DNA from: Saprospiraceae bacterium | GTDB lineage: Bacteria; Bacteroidota; Bacteroidia; Chitinophagales; Saprospiraceae | DNA: 64,000 bases | NCBI GenBank assembly: GCA_016710115.1 | Contig: JADJLN010000013.1 | Coordinates: forward strand, 18,880 to 82,879 | Direction of reading: 5' to 3' | Made by a program: the position numbers and the translations under genes | The notes under the pieces: generated by a model | Databases searched by the model: none | Told to the model about the DNA's origin: nothing | The model's input: the letters and a program-made list of their open reading frames with translations, nothing else | Part shown: in pieces, positions 28,183 through 37,944 of the stretch | How positions within the stretch are numbered: the stretch's first letter is position 1 | Layout: the number at the start of each line of letters is the position of its first letter

Positions 28183-28442
28183 TGATCGTGATTGTCAGGT
28201 CCCTGTTCCAGAATGCGAATCTGCTCCCAGAGCTCATGACTCTCCGCCGTTTTCTGATCAGCAGCTTTGCGATCGGACCGGGACAATTGAAACGCCTCTT
28301 CCTCCAACTGGACCGCCTTTTTCTTCAGTTCCGAAATGGAGTCCTTTTTCTTGAAAAACCGAACATATATCTTGTTTTTTACTCCAACATACCGAACGTA
28401 AATAAGTTGACTATCCTTTACTTTGTTGTACAAGCAAGGCAT
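28173..28442 (-). CDS. Small charged hypothetical protein
   Basis: 89 residues from MPCLYNKVKDSQLIYVRYVGVKNKIYVRFF; the C-terminal half is a Lys/Glu-rich predicted coiled coil (SISELKKKAVQLEEEAFQLS). No family recognised. It overlaps the 3' end of the preceding convergent gene by ten bases and opposes the 5' side of the next gene. It could be a chance frame; a coiled coil with a regular heptad favours it slightly. Confidence 0.4.
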   Translation of the reverse strand: MPCLYNKVKDSQLIYVRYVGVKNKIYVRFFKKKDSISELKKKAVQLEEEAFQLSRSDRKAADQKTAESHELWEQIRILEQGPDNHDHQD

Positions 28443-28490
28443 CGATTCTGCTTCCTTCCGGATCTTACTACCTGGCAACACTCCCATCGG

Positions 28491-29703
28491 ATGCATATCC
28501 TGTTCTTTTTCACCCTCCTCCTGTACATGCTTCCGGGCATGGTCAATGCACAATTAACGTGTGAGGATCCGCTGCTTTTCACAAACACGCAGACCCTGGT
28601 TTGTTCTGGACAGGTGACATTCGCTCAAGTAGTCCCTCCACTCGAGGCCATCGAATACTTCTGGGCTCTGGATGGCACTGACATTGGATCGACGATTGAA
28701 CCACAGATCGCCATACAGTGGACCAGCCATTTGGACTGTATGAACTCTGTGTTACAGCACTTTGCAGTTCGGGTACTGTGTCACCTCCTGCCTGTATTGT
28801 GATTGAGACCAACGCGCTTGCAGGCGCAGATCCGGAACCTGTTATTCTTTGTTCACCAGATACATTTTACAACGGTCTACCCCCTGGTACCTATTCGATC
28901 AATCTGGTTACCCCGGAAGGTTGTGATTCAATCGTCGAGTTGACGATCATGGTCTACCCTGAAGGCCCCACTGACCTTGGCACCTTCCACCTGTGCCAAG
29001 CTGACAATTGGACATTGAACGGTGAAACCTACAGTGATTCCGGTGATTATGTGGTCTATGACAATCTCCCATTCCCTCCTTATTGCTTCCAGGAGATTCA
29101 TTTTTCCATTCGACCGTTGACCTCGTCGTCCTATGTCCTCACTGCAATCCCGCCAAAAGATCTGAAAGCCACTCCCACACTGACAGTAAAACCTGTACAA
29201 TCTCAGGTGACACCGTCCTATTTATGGAGTGGTCCCAACGGGTTTGCCAGCATGAATGCGACCATCCATCCACCGGCTCCGGGGCTGTACTGTGTTCAAA
29301 TCACTCAACCTTTTCTGGTGACCCATTGGAAAGTTGTATGATCACGCTTTGTCATACGGTAAAATCGACGATCCCTCCGGAAACCGACAAAGGCCCCTCA
29401 AACAATGAGGTTGACGGCCGGTCATCGATCAAACCCTGGCTTTACCCTGTGCCCGCCAAGGACTATATCTGCCTGGAATGGCCGGAGGCAAATCTCGAAG
29501 GCAACCAGTTTCAATTATTCAATCGATGGGGTGCAGAAGTACAGAGTGCATCGTTTTCCGGAAGCTGTGTGGATCTGATCGCACTGCCTGCGGATACGTA
29601 TGTTATGCTCATCATTCTAGCAGATGGGGCCATGTTCAAATCTGGATCACCATCCAGGAGTAACCCGGTCAATCACAGAAATTTTCCGACCTTGGTCCAC
29701 TGA
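28491..29703 (+). CDS. Secreted T9SS protein, two frameshifts
   Basis: Pieces in three frames form one secreted protein of ~400 residues. From 28491: MHILFFFTLLLYMLPGMVNAQ (signal peptide) and QTLVCSGQVTF. The reading continues in another frame from ~28727 (PFGLYELCVTALCSSGTVSPPACIVIET) through PPGTYSINLVTPEGCDSIVELTI, a typical Bacteroidota adhesin phrase. A second shift near 29315 leads to FSGDPLESCMITLCHTV and a sorting-domain-like end (WLYPVPAKDYICLEW, LFNRWGAEV). The ligand or enzyme role is unknown. Two breaks in 1.2 kb suggest sequencing error or decay. Confidence 0.68.
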
Positions 29704-29718
29704 CCAACGCAATTGAAC

Positions 29719-30267
29719 ATGACCCTGATCAATGACATCGCCAACCTCCAGCGCAAGGTGGAGATGTACCATGACGTCCTGAAAAATACAACCAGTTATC
29801 GCCAGATCTGGCAGGATAGCCTGAAGGCGGAGATCATGCAGAATCTGACCGAACTATCGGAAAGGCCGGCTTGACCGGGACGGTCGAAGAGCGCGAGGAA
29901 CTGGTCAATCTGGGTGGCGTTGTCTTCAGCCCGGGGCCGAAAAAGTGGCATGTCACATGAGGTCGCTGAAAATATCCAGCGCGATATGATCAAGCAGAAT
30001 GGCTCGCTGATCTACCAGCAATTATTCAATGGAAAGATCATGGTCCTGGTCAATTATCCGTTTATTGAAAATTACGGACAGCAGTCCCAACCCAAACCGA
30101 TCGGGATCTACCGACCGGAAGAATTGAAGAAACCATTTATTGTCCGTCACCTCGAAGCATTTATTCAGGAGATCATCAATTGGGAAGATTATGACGATGA
30201 TCATAATGGCGGTGCGAAAGACCATCAGACGATCGGGTTTCATGCCAATTTTGATCCACCGCAGTAG
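29719..30267 (+). CDS. Conserved-looking cytoplasmic protein of unknown function, two frameshifts
   Basis: Three frames join into ~182 residues: MTLINDIANLQRKVEMYHDVL from 29719, then KAGLTGTVEEREELVNLGGVVFSPGP after a shift near 29870, then SGMSHEVAENIQRDMIKQNG to the stop at 30267 after a shift near 29937 in a run of A or G residues. The C-terminal part (NGKIMVLVNYPFIENYG, EAFIQEIINWEDYDDDHN) is well composed and acidic. No signal peptide, no membrane helix, no family recognised. Confidence 0.6.
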
Positions 30268-30384
30268 AAGTGGAGGAGTGGAGGAGGAGGTTAGGAATAA
30301 AGGGAAGTTTAAGGAATATCCGAGCTCTATCTTCATCCTATCTGAATATGTCGCAGATGAGAAGCATTCTTATGCTTGAAGCCC

Positions 30385-30460
30385 CTCTCCTTTGCCAAGG
30401 AGAGGGGTGGGGGCAGGGATGAGGTTCGTACCGCCAGCCAGGACGAGCGGCGGAAGCGGG
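30385..30460. repeat. 'cccctctcctttgcc' type intergenic repeat
   Basis: Contains the inverted repeat CCCCTCTCCTT-TGCC-AAGGAGAGGGG followed by 'tgggggcagggatgaggtt'. A related but poorer version is at 2205-2235. Such palindromic phrases are widespread in environmental bacterial genomes. It lies between the 3' ends of two convergent genes and may double as a terminator. Confidence 0.55.
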
Positions 30461-30525
30461 GCGAAATGAAGGTGGATACAAGGATCAGATATTTCTTCTC
30501 ACCTTCTGGCATCAGCTGAAAGGCA

Positions 30526-31248
30526 TTATTCCCGGATCTCGATCAATTGAATTTCTTCACCATCCTCGACATTGAATTCTTTGACCAGACCGATGCGGTG
30601 CATACCATTTCTGTTCATTTACATCAGCGTCCAACTCCGTGAATTCAGTGTGTGGATACACGGGCTGAATGATCCGAAGGGTGTCGTGACAGATGCATTT
30701 GTAGCCAGAATTTCAGCCTGGTCCTCTGCCTGGTTGAAATAATATTCCTGACGGAATTTCATCCCCGCCATCGGAGAAGCCGGCATGACAATTCCCGGTT
30801 TCGCTCCATCCACGCCAGCCTCCCAGGCTCCAGCATGATCCTTCAGTGTGCCATCCGGATTAAAATTGTCGACCTCTTCACCCATGTACCACACATTCCC
30901 CGATTTATCCTGCGCATACCAGTCGTGGGTATCTTCATGCAAAACACCGTTGATCCATACAAGATCGCGAACAACTACACAGGGAATTCCCATGACCGTT
31001 TTCAAACCTGGCAACCGGGACACTTCGATGTGCTCCAATCCCTCTTCTGTCATTCCTTCATAAACATAGGTCTTGCCAGAATCAAATAGATAATAGGGAT
31101 TGGTTAATTCAGGAGAAAGGGGAAAGTCGGCCAACTGAAGATCCGGATGATAACTGTCATCCGGAATTCGTTCCGTATCCTTGTCACAGCTGAAAAGGCC
31201 GAAAAGAAGAAATAGAATAGCAAAGTTAGAAATCGATAAATGTCTCAT
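30526..31248 (-). CDS. Lipoprotein of a conserved Bacteroidota/Proteobacteria type (two frameshifts near the 3' end)
   Basis: Signal with lipobox in FAILFLLFGLFSC, then FPLSPELTNPYYLFDSGKTYVYEGMTEEGLEHIEV, LVWINGVLHEDTHDWYAQDKSGNVWYMGEEV and GAWEAGVDGAKPGIVMPASP. This order (an opening 'tYvYeG', 'hDWYAQD..GNVWY', 'W.AGvdgAkPGi.M') is a conserved secreted-protein pattern without known function. The uninterrupted frame stops at 30619. Other frames continue it as EFTELDADVNEQKWYAP and GIGLVKEFNVEDGEE to the stop at 30526, implying indels at ~30645 and ~30600. Length then is ~240 residues. Confidence 0.72.
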
Positions 31249-31543
31249 GATTCTATTTTATTTGATGATTACTTTCATATACGTATTCTGGCTCTCGTTA
31301 TGCTGCGTTCAATAAAATAGAATGAAAAAAATGATTGAAAAAAGTCAGCAAGAAAATTATTCGAAATGACCCTGTGTGATCATCCAGGTGCTCGGAATTA
31401 TCACCTTTACCTGGCAATGGCAAAGGCTTTTTTGATTGATTTGAAGTTGAGGCGAATTACAATCCAAAAAGCATACCTGAATAAAGGAAGACTTTATTTC
31501 GCCTGATCCAATTCGAGATTGGTCTATTTCAGGGATAATTTGG

Positions 31544-32033
31544 GCGTCCAAAATAAACTTTGGAGGGTCCCTGGCGGTGGGTCCAGGCGGCGCCGGGGGG
31601 GGTCGCCCCCTGGCCCGCCCCAGCCGCGGGGCTCCCTCCTTTGGGGCGCGCAAGAAGGAAGGAGCGCCGCTCGCCAAGAAGGGGGGCCCTCCTCCTCTTT
31701 AGAGAGCAGTGTTAACGCCCCCCGAGGGGGGGCGGGCCCTTCAGGAGGGGGCGGGCGGCGGGTGTTGGGCGGGGGGGTTTGGACCGGACGGGGGCGGGTC
31801 CGTCCCGCCCGGCCAACAAAAAAAACACACCACCGAACAAAGCAGGAGGCGGCGCGACCCACCCACGGGTTACAGACGCAAAAGACAAGGAGATGCCTGG
31901 GGGTTGGGCGGGGGAGGGGGCGGGGAGGGGGGTGGGGGAGGCGGGAATCGGGACGCGGGGTTTGTGGGTTTGAGTGTTATTTCATTGATTATCAGCACTC
32001 CTATTTTACAGAATAAATTGTTTTGGACAGATA
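31544..32033 (+). mobile_element. TIR element copy C with abnormal G-rich interior
   Basis: Left end CGTCCAAAATAAACT (31546-31560) and right end TTTTGGACAGAT (32022-32033) match the inverted repeats of copy A, and 31973-32033 is almost identical to the copy A end. Inside, positions 31560-31715 still align in order with copies A and B (GCCCGCC..., the tttgg.gcgc centre, cgctcgccaa, the final 'gttaac'), but with many substitutions toward G and C. From ~31720 to 31970 it is dominated by G runs. The interior may be a bad consensus rather than biology. Frames here encode only Gly/Arg/Pro-rich nonsense. Confidence 0.75.
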
Positions 32034-32050
32034 TTAATTCGGGAATGTCC

Positions 32051-33817
32051 TAGAAAATGTATTGGATCTGCCCTCCGACAGTGATCTGATCGGGAACGAC
32101 ATTTTTCGGGACAAATTAAGCAGATACTGCCCTGTAAACCGAAAGCCAGGAGGAGCCCAAACGGTAGCGCAATCCGCTCCCATCAATGCTTGAATAGGAA
32201 GCTGCGACTCCCCTTTCGGTTTATTTTCATAGGTCAGGTGACACCCGTTGCCACATTCTGAAAATCATACAACACTTCATAGGGCTGCGTCATGATGGTA
32301 CAAAGTCCGGCTTCCGAAAAGGACTCAAGGGGTCGTTGATGCAATAAAAAATATCTGGCTTGAAGATCCAGTGAAAAAAACGGGCGGATCACTTCTGCGG
32401 CCATAAACTCAAAGCTTTCACTTGGTGGTGCAACTTCTGGAACACCAAAAGCCGCATCAAATCGCTCGATTTCGAAACTCATCGTATTGTATGCCCCTCT
32501 TAACCCGAGCTCCCAGGACGGGCCATAAGTCATCGCACCCCGAATCCCCAGGCTGTAACCAGTCTGCTGTGTCAATCCATTGGCAACAGGAAATACTCCC
32601 CCGCCTTCTATTCCTACGACAACGCCATCCGGTCGCATTGCATGAAGCGTTTTGCGCAAAACTTGATTGCGGCGGGTTCCTTGGTCAACTGCCTCGGAAT
32701 GCAAAGCAGGAATTCTGGCGCGCTTGGAGGTCAGATTTTTGTTTACGCTGCTGCAGCCCGTTTCCATTCTTTCAGGATTTGGGGCCAGAGAAAGATCATT
32801 GATACGATCAGACATTCCGGGTGGATTAGAAGAGGGCTCCATCCCCACTGACTCTATGCGATTCGAAATATGTATTCCTGACGCTTCTTCGTCATTTGTG
32901 GTCGTCTGCTGTACCATCATCTGTTCAATCACATAGACGGTATCACGATGAACCACAGTGCGCACGGAAAATATGGTGTCACGTGTAACCAGTTCCCTGA
33001 CCTGGATGAGCGTATCATGCATGATCGATGTTTCCAACTGACTCGATTGGAATGTTTCCAATTGACGGTGAAGTTGATTTACCCACAGGGCCAAACCACC
33101 CATGCCAAGCATGGGCAACAGAAGAAACAACCAGAACGGAAATCGCCGGCGTGACTCCGGGTGTAACCGTTGGTTCAACTTGTCCCAATCGCCCGGATGA
33201 AATTCAGGTTCGGGTCGATTTTCCCACTGATCACGAAATTGATTATCGAAAGCATCCATTGTCAACTCTGTTTTTAATCTGCTTCGTGTTTGTTCCGGGA
33301 TTAGTTCGCGCAACCGGTTTTTAGCCCGGGCAAGATTGGATCTGGATGCGCTGGTCGTAATCCCCAAGATGTCGGCGATCTCTTCATGCGAATATTCCTC
33401 CATGACATAGAGGTTGAATACCATTCTGTAACCTGGCGAAAGCTGTTGAAGTACAGGTAGTGTATCGATTTCTGTTTCCAGATCTGGCAGATTGACAGCA
33501 TAATCGGGATAATCTTCTGCCATCAACTGGACCGCCAATTCCCTTCTGGTGGATCGAAAGTGATCGATCGCTGTATTCACCATGATCCGTCGGAACCGGG
33601 AGAAAAGGAATGCCGGATTATACCGATCCATATGCCGGAACACCTTGAAAAATCCGTCATTCAGAATTTCGGCAGCCACTTCCCGGGTCGGTGCATATCG
33701 TAATGTAATATTCATGGCATAGCCATAAAAACGGGCATACACTTCTTTCTGAGAAGCAGGATCTCCACGTCGACAACCATCCAGAAGACGGCCAGGTATG
33801 GATCGGGTATCACTCAC
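32051..33817 (-). CDS. ECF sigma-70 factor continuous with a membrane-anchored outer-membrane-like domain
   Basis: N-terminal ECF sigma factor ~1-180: region 2 (FKVFRHMDRYNPAFLF, RRIMVNTAIDHFR) and region 4 (LSPGYRMVFNLYVMEEYSHEEIADILGIT) with its helix-turn-helix. The frame then continues as MDAFDNQFRDQWENRPEPEFHPGDW, a transmembrane helix (WLFLLLPMLGMGGLALWV), a coiled-coil/linker and a ~150-residue beta-barrel-like part. In this group these usually are two genes. The continuous frame stops at 32234; shifts near 32237 and 32100 extend it to an IQYIF barrel end at 32051. So either a real fusion or an indel near 33265. Likely controls its own regulon with an anchored partner. Confidence 0.8.
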
Positions 33818-33870
33818 AGAAATTGTTTCTTGAAGCTGTATTACGGTAACCTTTACCGGATTTACAGGTG

Positions 33871-34335
33871 TTATTTCCGGCAGATCAATTCCCCGTTCTC
33901 ACGCAGGATGAGGGCGTATTCCCGAAGGCCCTTGCGGCCTTCGACTTCATAAACAACCGGACCTCCATCCAAGGCAATCAGCTTGTCGGCTTCACGCGGA
34001 TCACCACATTGCGGGCAGGACATCCGAAAGCCATCTGCAACGGCCTTGGGTAGATCACCTGCCAAGATGGTCTCTTCGCGATACCGGATCTTGCCATCGG
34101 CACTGAACAGCAGGGTCAATTCTTGTTCATTCCCGTCTGCCCCTTTTTCAATTTCCACTTCGATCAACGATTCGCCGTCGCACCAGGTCTCCTTTTCTGT
34201 TTCATCGACAGTGTATCCAGGATATTCCTTTGCTACTGTGTTCCTGATTTGTTCCAGCACAGCAGTTTGCCCAATGACCAGCATGGGTAGCATCATTATG
34301 TACAGAGCACAAATGGTCTTTTGCCATTTCATCAT
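33871..34335 (-). CDS. Secreted PepSY-like protein
   Basis: 155 residues from MMKWQKTICALYIMMLPMLVIGQ (signal peptide; alternative upstream Met eight codons earlier). The mature part has IRNTVAKEYPGYTVDETEKETW, a pattern like PepSY/BLIP-type domains, followed by LTLLFSADGKIRYREETI and a second similar unit ending EYALILRENGELICRK. A CPQC motif is present. Role unknown. Located between the sigma-factor gene and an outer-membrane gene, all on the minus strand. Confidence 0.7.
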   Translation of the reverse strand: MMKWQKTICALYIMMLPMLVIGQTAVLEQIRNTVAKEYPGYTVDETEKETWCDGESLIEVEIEKGADGNEQELTLLFSADGKIRYREETILAGDLPKAVADGFRMSCPQCGDPREADKLIALDGGPVVYEVEGRKGLREYALILRENGELICRK

Positions 34336-34401
34336 AACGTGGTTTCCCGGTATGACCAACCGGTACAGGAATATACGGCATTTGGACTCCCGAACGCTGC
34401 G

Positions 34402-35058
34402 TCAACCAGAAAAAATTAGTCTTGTAGGAATGCCGTCAAGATTCCGAGGCCAGACCAAGCTCCAGCCGAAAGCCTCCCGGGTCTGGACAAAGTCGATCTC
34501 TGAACCGAGAAGCGTGGCGTACCGAGCCGGGGCGACAACACTGAGACTGCTGTACACGCGTTGTCCATAGCCGACTGAAATCCCGACAAAAGGCGCCTCC
34601 CATCGGGAGTATCCGCCATTGAACTGCGCAAAGGCCGGATAAGCTGGAAGCGGGAAATAACGTGCCAGCACACTGAACGTCTGGGCAATTGCCCAGGATT
34701 CAGTGCATTCCGTCCCCAATGGATCTTCCACGGTACTGACAATTGCGCCGGATTCATCGATGAATGCAGGATTGCAAAGCAGTGACCCTCCGGCACTGAC
34801 ACCGACATCCATGGCCCGGATAAGGGCATAGGATACGGTCACTTCACCGATCCCAATATCGCCGATCTCACTGGCTCCCCCATTCATCCAGCCCGAGCCG
34901 ACGGTTGCCGTTGCCGACAATTTTGACAGGATACCCCCTCCTCCGTACCGTCCGGGGAAATCGGGATTTTTCGGACGTTGGAGCAGGTTCTGGGCCTGTA
35001 CAGGTAATGTAAAAATTATTGCCAGGCCAAAAAACATTACGGTTCGGATCAGTTTCAT
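34402..35058 (-). CDS. Outer-membrane beta-barrel-like protein
   Basis: 218 residues from MKLIRTVMFFGLAIIFTLPVQAQ (signal peptide). The mature sequence alternates short amphipathic strands (VGSGWMNGGASEIGDIGIGEVTVSYALI, FNGGYSRWEAPFVGISVGYGQRVYS), typical of small Bacteroidota outer-membrane barrels. The annotated C-terminus RLIFSG is not barrel-like; the +1 frame would end SGLGILTAFLQD, so a late frameshift cannot be excluded. No function known. Confidence 0.72.
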   Translation of the reverse strand: MKLIRTVMFFGLAIIFTLPVQAQNLLQRPKNPDFPGRYGGGGILSKLSATATVGSGWMNGGASEIGDIGIGEVTVSYALIRAMDVGVSAGGSLLCNPAFIDESGAIVSTVEDPLGTECTESWAIAQTFSVLARYFPLPAYPAFAQFNGGYSRWEAPFVGISVGYGQRVYSSLSVVAPARYATLLGSEIDFVQTREAFGWSLVWPRNLDGIPTRLIFSG

Positions 35059-35186
35059 CACGTTCAATTTATTTTCCAAAGAACGGAAAGGTTACGGAGA
35101 AATCGATGATCCCAACGTTGACATTGAGCCGGATCATCCGGATGAAAGGAAATTATTGCCATTTTGAGCAAAGAAATAACTGTTAA

Positions 35187-35985
35187 ATGAACCAATACTC
35201 TCCTGTACACATCCGTCTGGCGCTGATCAATCTTCTAGGATTGACCGGCGTGCTTGTCGTCAACACATTCGCGAATACGCTACCGATCAATGGCATCACA
35301 ACAGGTGAACTGTCTGCTGAATATCCCAATCTCTTCGTACCTGCGGGGATCACATTTGCGATCTGGGGCGTCATCTACCTGGCTCTGGTCGGATTTTCGG
35401 TCTACTCGGTCACTATGGCCTTTCAGAAGGGAGCCGCCGCAAAAGGACGAACTGATTTTCTGGGAGTTATCGGCCCCTGGTTTTTCATCAGTTGCCTGGC
35501 CAATATGACGTGGATCATAGCCTGGCATCATCGGATGATCTGGATTTCCGTGTTTCTGATGCTCATCCTGCTGACCAGCCTGATCGCCATTTATACCCGT
35601 TTGTATATCGGTCGCGTTGTTCGTCCGGCAGAAAAGATCTGGGTCCATCTGCCATTCAGCATCTATCTCGGATGGATCACCGTGGCGACGGTGGCCAACA
35701 TCACCGCCCTGCTCGTCCACCTGGGATGGAGTGGCGCACCCCTTTCAGAATCAACTTTGGGCAGCCATCCTCATCGCAGTCGCAGCTGTCCTGGGGATGC
35801 GGATGGTTCGGTCGCGACGGGATTTCGCCTACGGGCTGGTCATTATCTGGTCGCTTGTGGGTATCAACCTCAATCGACATGCATCGGATTTCTCGCCCTG
35901 GGATCTGGTTCCCCTGACGGCTACTCTGGGTATCGCCACGGTCCTGATCAGTATGGTGATGACCGTGATCAAACGGCCGGTGTGA
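35187..35985 (+). CDS. TspO-related seven-helix membrane protein (one frameshift)
   Basis: Hydrophobic protein of ~266 residues. N-terminal NLLGLTGVLVVNTFANTLPINGITTGELSAEYPNLFVPAGITFAIWGVIYLALVGF matches the 'tryptophan-rich sensory protein' group commonly found in Bacteroidota, with conserved NLFVPAG and FAIWGVIYL. Helices continue to EKIWVHLPFSIYLGWITVATVAN. One extra C in the CCCC run at ~35739 shifts the frame; the +1 frame continues FQNQLWAAILIAVAAVLGMRM to the stop at 35985. The unbroken frame runs on to 36086 but is repeat-derived. Possible porphyrin/ligand binding is family knowledge only. Confidence 0.8.
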
Positions 35986-36004
35986 AGGCAGGGGGGAAAG
36001 AGGG

Positions 36005-36085
36005 TAATTGTGGAATTGTGGAATTACGGAATTGCGTGATTGCGGAATTGCGTGATTGCGTGATTGCGGAATTACGTGATTACTA
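36005..36085 (+). repeat. Short tandem repeat of 'gaattgcgtgattgcg' words
   Basis: Degenerate tandem words 'gaattgtg', 'gaattacg', 'gattgcg' immediately after the TspO-like gene. Same style as the other text-like intergenic arrays; no coding value. Confidence 0.75.
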
Positions 36086-36215
36086 AAAAACAATGTTCAT
36101 GCCGGTGTCTCACCGCATGGCTGCTGCAAGCTGGCAGGTTAGCGTTATTTCGTTATTTCGTTCTGCAGTCAGGATTTCGATTTGATGTGGATTTTTAAAA
36201 TGAGAAAATAAAAGC

Positions 36216-37169
36216 GTGGAAGAACAACAAATCTGGTCAGAAAATAAACCACTAATAAACTGGCTGCTGGAGGGTGATGTGTCGATCCGGTATCAGACGT
36301 ATCGGGACCTCCTTGAAGCGGATCGACCTGACCTGCAAAATCGCATTTTGGAAGAAGGATGGGGCCAACGCTTCATAGCGGCAAGACATCCCGAAGGACA
36401 TTGGGGGCGCGGATATTATCAACCCAAGTGGACCAGTTCCCATTACAGCCTCCTGGATATCCGCAACCTGAATCCAGTCCAGGATCATCCGTTGATCAGA
36501 GAATCGATCCAGATCATCCTGGACACACAAAAGGCGCCGGATGGCGGGATCAATCCGGCAAAAACAATTGCGGGAAGCGATGTGTGCATCAATGGCATGA
36601 TGCTGTATATCGCCTGCTATTTCAAAATGAATGCAGATGACCTGGAATCCATCGTGAATTTCCTCCTTGGTGAACACATGGCAGATGGCGGATTTAATTG
36701 TCGTTCCACTCGGTCGGGCGCCCGGCATAGTTCGCTGCACACCACTTTGTCTGTAATGGAGGGCATCCATGAATATCGCCGGCAGGGGTACACCTATCGA
36801 TTGACTGAATTATGGAATGCCTATGTAACCTCGCTCGAATTTATTCTGTTGCATCAACTGTATATCTCCGACCGTACCGGGGAGATCATCAACCCGGCCT
36901 TTTTACGTCTCCCCTACCCCTACCGCTGGAAGTATGACATCCTGCGTGCCCTGGATCATTTCCAGGATGCGGGTGTAACCTGGGATGAACGGATGCGCAC
37001 GGCAATTGACGTCCTCCTGACTAAACGGAGTTCGGATGGCACCTGGCCGGTACAAGCCAGACATCCAGGACATGTCCATTTTGAAATGGAGAAGGCCGGT
37101 GGCCCCAGTCGGTGGAATACCTTGCGGGCGTTGCGGGTGTTGAAAACATACGAACTGGGATTTTCGTGA
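36216..37169 (+). CDS. Squalene-cyclase-like alpha/alpha-toroid protein
   Basis: 317-residue cytoplasmic protein made of repeated helix pairs with terpenoid-cyclase/prenyltransferase-type motifs: WTSSHYSLLDIRNL, DGGINPA, ADGGFNCRSTRSGARHSSLHTT and SSDGTWPVQARHPG. The QW-like 'DGG(F/I)N' turns suggest the alpha/alpha toroid fold. It lacks the DXDD protonation motif of squalene-hopene cyclases, so cyclase activity is doubtful. Co-directional with TruC, 55 bp upstream. Role unknown. Confidence 0.8.
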   Translation: MEEQQIWSENKPLINWLLEGDVSIRYQTYRDLLEADRPDLQNRILEEGWGQRFIAARHPEGHWGRGYYQPKWTSSHYSLLDIRNLNPVQDHPLIRESIQIILDTQKAPDGGINPAKTIAGSDVCINGMMLYIACYFKMNADDLESIVNFLLGEHMADGGFNCRSTRSGARHSSLHTTLSVMEGIHEYRRQGYTYRLTELWNAYVTSLEFILLHQLYISDRTGEIINPAFLRLPYPYRWKYDILRALDHFQDAGVTWDERMRTAIDVLLTKRSSDGTWPVQARHPGHVHFEMEKAGGPSRWNTLRALRVLKTYELGFS

Positions 37170-37224
37170 CAGGTAAACCCGATATCACGCGCATCCATCG
37201 TCGAACCTCTATCTTGTCGGCCAC

Positions 37225-37944
37225 ATGCCGGACTCCTTCCTCTCTGCCCTCGATATCCTCTACCAGGATGACGACCTCGTCGCCGTCAACAAGCCCCATG
37301 GCCTGCTGGTCCATCGGTCCAACCTGGCTATGGATGCCAAACAATTTGCGGTACAGATCCTGCGCAGCCAGCTGATGGGACAGCATGTCTTCCCCTGTCA
37401 TCGCATCGATCGGAAGACAGGCGGCGTCCTCCTCTTCGCCCTCGATCCGGAAATGGCCCGGGCCATCCAGGATGAATTTCATGCCGGCAAAATGGACAAA
37501 CGCTACCTCGCCATTGTCAGAGGCTGGTTTCCCGAGGAGATCACTGTGGATTATCCCATCACCAATCACGAAGGCAAAACCGGTGATGCGGTGACCGTAT
37601 TCAAACGGCTGGACAAGACCGAGGTCCCCGTCCCCTTTGGCAACCACCCCACCTCCCGCTACTCCCTGATTGAAGCTCGCCCCCTCACCGGCCGTACCCA
37701 TCAGATCCGCCGGCATTGCGATCACATCTTTCACCCCATCATCGGCGACCGGCCCCATGGCTGCAACAAGCAGAATAAACTCTTCCTGGAACAATGGAAC
37801 ATGAAGACCATGCTCCTGCATGCGCAACAACTTTACTTTACCCATCCACGGACCAAGGAAGATGTGGTCATCACCGCTCCCCTGCAGAGTGAATTTTTAC
37901 GGATGCTGGAAGTGCTGGAGTTGAGGGTGGAGAGTGGAGAGTAG
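37225..37944 (+). CDS. truC: tRNA pseudouridine(65) synthase TruC
   Basis: Isomerises uridine to pseudouridine in tRNA. ILYQDDDLVAVNKPHGLLVHRS at the N-terminus and the catalytic HRIDRKTGGVLLFAL (Asp at residue 62) match RluA/TruC enzymes. PTSRYSLIEARPLTGRTHQIRRH, HPIIGDRPHGCNKQN and MLLHAQQLYFTHP follow the E. coli TruC pattern closely. 239 residues, within the usual range; the last five or so codons run into a repeat tract. Confidence 0.92.
   Translation: MPDSFLSALDILYQDDDLVAVNKPHGLLVHRSNLAMDAKQFAVQILRSQLMGQHVFPCHRIDRKTGGVLLFALDPEMARAIQDEFHAGKMDKRYLAIVRGWFPEEITVDYPITNHEGKTGDAVTVFKRLDKTEVPVPFGNHPTSRYSLIEARPLTGRTHQIRRHCDHIFHPIIGDRPHGCNKQNKLFLEQWNMKTMLLHAQQLYFTHPRTKEDVVITAPLQSEFLRMLEVLELRVESGE

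Noticed and set aside
31519..32053. Gly/Arg/Pro-rich frames in the G-rich block
   Set aside because: They arise from G and C runs in a corrupted repeat copy and do not resemble real proteins.
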